NCBI RefSeq assembly: GCF_900103195.1
Contig: NZ_FMWU01000002.1
Location: forward strand, 248,001-312,000
DNA length: 64,000 nucleotides
Origin: Methylobacterium sp. UNC378MF
GTDB lineage: Bacteria; Pseudomonadota; Alphaproteobacteria; Rhizobiales; Beijerinckiaceae
Direction of reading: 5' to 3'
The notes beneath the pieces were generated by a model that was not told the origin of the DNA, did not search any database, and saw only the letters and a list, made by a program, of their open reading frames with translations. The position numbers were made by a program, and so were the translations under genes. Positions 61,739 through 64,000 of this stretch are shown one piece after another (position 1 is the stretch's first letter; each line of letters starts with the position of its first letter).

Positions 61739-64000
61739 GCCAGCCCCGTCAGCTTCTCGGGACGCAGCGCGTTCGGCCCGGTGGGAAAGTAGCGGACCGC
61801 GATCCCGTCGGCGAGCCGCTCCAGGTCGGTCGCGAGCGCGGTGAGGCGGACGGCGTCGAAATCCGCGGCCTCGCCGCTGCGCAGCTCCGACAGGATCCGG
61901 GTGGCGAGGCGGCAATGCGGCTCGGGGATCCCGTCCGCGGCCAGGGCCGGCAGGTCGGCGAGGTGGCGGGCGATCGCCTCCGCCTGGAAGGCGATCGAGC
62001 GCGGATTGTAGGGATCGAGCAGGACCATGTCGCGGACCGGGTCGAGGGCGGCGCCCTGCATGTAGCGGCGCCCGTAGCTGATCTGCGAGTCGCAGAGGGA
62101 CAGCATCACCCCGAGGCAACCCGGGGTCGCCTCGTCGTTGGCGAAGGCCAGCGCGAAGGTGCAGGTGTTGATCGCCCGCTCGATCCGCCGGCCGAGCTCG
62201 ACGAAGTGCCAGCCCTCCGCCCGGCTCATGTTCTCGTGCGTGAGCCCGGAGAGCGCCGCGAGGTGGCTCAGCGCCTGCTCGGCGCGACCGGCGAGCTGCG
62301 ACTCGGTCAGCGCCCGCTCGGTGTCGAGGGACAGGAACTCGTCCAGGTCGGCGAGCACCCGCCAGGTCTCGCCCGACAGGCGGGCGCGGAGCGCGGCGGC
62401 GTTGCGGCGGGCCGAGACGGTGTGGGCGTGGGCCGAGCCCGGCCGCTGATGCCCGGCCAGCGCCTCCTGGGCGAGGCGGGCGGTGGGCAGGTTGGCCGCG
62501 CCGATGCTGCCCCATTCGTGCAGGAGGGTGCGCAGCGCCAGGGCCGCGGGCGTGTCGAGGGCGCCCGAGATGTCGGCCCCGACCGCGTCCCCGACGCTGC
62601 GCAGATGGGCGAGGACGAGCCGGATCACCGCCTCGGCGCGCTCGAGATAGCGGCCGAGCCAGAACAGGCCGTCGGCCGCCCGGGAGGGCAGGTGGCCGCC
62701 GACCCGCCGCACCCGCGGGGCCGCGTGCGAGCCGATCAGCGGCGCGGCGATCGGCTTCTCGGACAGGACCCAGACATCGGCGGAGCGGATGCCGAGCCGC
62801 ATCTCGATCGGATCGACGTCCTCGCGCTCCGAGACGCGGCAGAAGCCGCCCGGCATGACCTGCCAGCCGAGCGGCGTCCGCGTGGCGAAGACGCGGACCA
62901 CGAACGGGCGGGGCACCAGGACGAGGCCGGCCTCGCCGCGCTCCCAGCCCGGCATGGTCGAGAGCGGCGCGGCCTCCTGGGCGACGTAGTCGAAGGGCCG
63001 GTCGCGCAGGGCCGCCACGACCCGCTCCCGCTCGGCCGCCAGGACCGGCCCCGCCAGGATCGCGTCGCGCCCCGCGCCGCGCTGGGGCGTGGCGGCCGGG
63101 CGCAGGGTCAGGCTGTCGAGATTGGCCTGCGCGTGCGCCAGGCCTTCGAGGTCGCCGCACCACCACGTGCGCGGATGGCCGAGCCGCAGGGATTCGCCCA
63201 GCAGCCGACGGGCGATGCCGTCGAGATAGGGCGCGAGCGCCGCCGACTCGACGAGCCCCGCCCCCGGCATGTTGGCCATCACCAGGGAACCGTTGCGCAG
63301 GGCGTCGAGGATGCCGGGCACGCCGAGCCGCGAGGCCGGGTTCAGCTCCAGGGGATCGAGGAAGTCGGCGTCGATCCGCCGCCACACGGCGTCGGCGCGC
63401 TTCAGCCCCGAGACGGTGCGCACGTGCAGGCACCCGTCCCGCATGACGAGGTCGTCGCCCTCCACCAGCATCAGGCCGAGATAGCGGGCGAGCGCCGCCT
63501 GCTCGACATAGGTGCTGCTGTAGGGGCCCGAGGTCAGCAGGCAGATCCGCGGGTCGGCGCGCTCGGCGCCCAGCGCCAGCCCATCGCGAAAGGCCTGGAA
63601 GAAGGCCGGCAGGCGCTCGACGTGGAGATCCTGGAAGAAGTCCGGGAAGGTCCGGGCCAGGACCATCCGGTTCTCCAGCGCCCAGCCGAGGCCCGAGGGC
63701 GCCTGCGTCCGGTCGGCCAGCACCTGCCAGCGCCCGTCCGGCCCCCGGCCGAGATCGGCGGCGTAGAGCTTGAGGTAATGGCCGCCGGGGGGCGCGACGC
63801 CGTGGAGCGGGTGCAGGAATTCGGGGGTGCCGGCCACGATCGCGGCGGGCAGGAGCCCCTCGGCGACCAGGCGGCCCTCGCCGTAGGCGTCGGCGAGGAT
63901 CGCCTCCATCAGCTCCGCGCGCTGGACGATCCCGGCGCTGAGCGCCTCCCATTCGGGCCCCTCGATCACCAGGGGCAGGCAGCCGAGAGGCCAGGGATGC
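61735..64000 (-). CDS. Circularly permuted ATP-grasp / alpha-E fusion protein (5' end outside window)
   Basis: About 755 residues are visible; the frame is open to the window end (PWPLGCLPLVIEGPEW). The first part (about 62700-64000) is a circularly permuted type 2 ATP-grasp domain, with YLKLYAADLGRGPDGRWQVL, DRTQAPSGLGWALENRMVLA and PRICLLTSGPYSSTYVEQAA. The second (61735-62700) is an alpha-E domain, with SRAADGLFWLGRYLERAEAV, LEIRNSI-like helices and QISYGRRYMQGAALDPVRD. In many genomes these are two separate genes. It is translationally coupled to the transglutaminase gene. Probable activity: ATP-dependent ligation of an amine to a carboxylate; substrate unknown. Confidence 0.9.
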   Translation of the reverse strand, partial: HPWPLGCLPLVIEGPEWEALSAGIVQRAELMEAILADAYGEGRLVAEGLLPAAIVAGTPEFLHPLHGVAPPGGHYLKLYAADLGRGPDGRWQVLADRTQAPSGLGWALENRMVLARTFPDFFQDLHVERLPAFFQAFRDGLALGAERADPRICLLTSGPYSSTYVEQAALARYLGLMLVEGDDLVMRDGCLHVRTVSGLKRADAVWRRIDADFLDPLELNPASRLGVPGILDALRNGSLVMANMPGAGLVESAALAPYLDGIARRLLGESLRLGHPRTWWCGDLEGLAHAQANLDSLTLRPAATPQRGAGRDAILAGPVLAAERERVVAALRDRPFDYVAQEAAPLSTMPGWERGEAGLVLVPRPFVVRVFATRTPLGWQVMPGGFCRVSEREDVDPIEMRLGIRSADVWVLSEKPIAAPLIGSHAAPRVRRVGGHLPSRAADGLFWLGRYLERAEAVIRLVLAHLRSVGDAVGADISGALDTPAALALRTLLHEWGSIGAANLPTARLAQEALAGHQRPGSAHAHTVSARRNAAALRARLSGETWRVLADLDEFLSLDTERALTESQLAGRAEQALSHLAALSGLTHENMSRAEGWHFVELGRRIERAINTCTFALAFANDEATPGCLGVMLSLCDSQISYGRRYMQGAALDPVRDMVLLDPYNPRSIAFQAEAIARHLADLPALAADGIPEPHCRLATRILSELRSGEAADFDAVRLTALATDLERLADGIAVRYFPTGPNALRPEKLTGLA

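Noticed and set aside
1-64000. tRNA, rRNA, CRISPR arrays, prophage, integrases and complete insertion sequences
   Set aside because: Looked for typical repeats, cloverleaf-like segments, transposase or integrase motifs and found none that could be supported by eye; a computed search would be needed to exclude a tRNA.

Overview
The window is about 64 kb of very GC-rich chromosomal DNA from an alphaproteobacterium, most likely a Methylobacterium-type member of the Hyphomicrobiales. This is inferred from gene content: a rhizobial-style motB-motC-fliK block, a Ros/MucR regulator, a class I (archaeal-type) lysyl-tRNA synthetase, IalB, HspQ, DUF2778, and a malyl-CoA/citrate-lyase-like protein. No rRNA, tRNA, CRISPR array, complete insertion sequence or prophage was recognised. 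Most of the window is ordinary core genome with small accessory patches.

1-7.9 kb is a flagellar cluster: a flagellin 3' end with a terminator, then fliF, a fliH-like gene, motB, motC, fliK and a lytic transglycosylase, tightly packed and mostly overlapping. 7.9-13.3 kb holds small hypothetical genes, a SleB-type cell-wall hydrolase, an SMR transporter, a serine hydrolase, and a membrane protein joining HdeD-like helices to a permuted papain-like domain. 13.3-16.3 kb is a patch with AT-rich spacers carrying a zinc-ligand-less MucR homologue and a PAS-HTH protein. 16.3-26 kb has kdgK, a DUF502 protein, recG, a haloacetate-dehalogenase-like hydrolase, ubiH, a degenerate receiver and a degenerate adenylate-forming enzyme.

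26-33.5 kb carries ialB, a DUF4424 pseudogene, hspQ, an NTF2-like/DJ-1 pair divergent from a GlxA-type regulator, a DUF559 gene, a citrate-lyase-like gene and a DUF2778 gene. 33.6-43.5 kb has an AmpG-like permease, mfd, sdhE, a quinone oxidoreductase with pncA, and dinB. 43.6-48.7 kb has rimO divergent from an overlapping pabB-pabA-pabC-doxX operon, the p-aminobenzoate branch of folate synthesis. 49-54 kb has a YciE-like gene, a fasciclin gene, an ECF sigma/anti-sigma pair and mazG. 54-64 kb has a membrane glycosyltransferase, a solute-binding protein, class I lysS, a PPOX-family protein, a broken mazEF module, and a transglutaminase paired with an ATP-grasp/alpha-E fusion that runs off the window end.

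Dispersed palindromic repeats sit in several intergenic spaces. I did not find a clearly new multi-gene system. The observations most worth checking are the doubly broken MazEF module, the deleted DUF4424 gene, the 8-bp-phased GATC array after doxX, the HdeD/papain-like fusion, and an open frame continuing beyond the glycosyltransferase stop codon.
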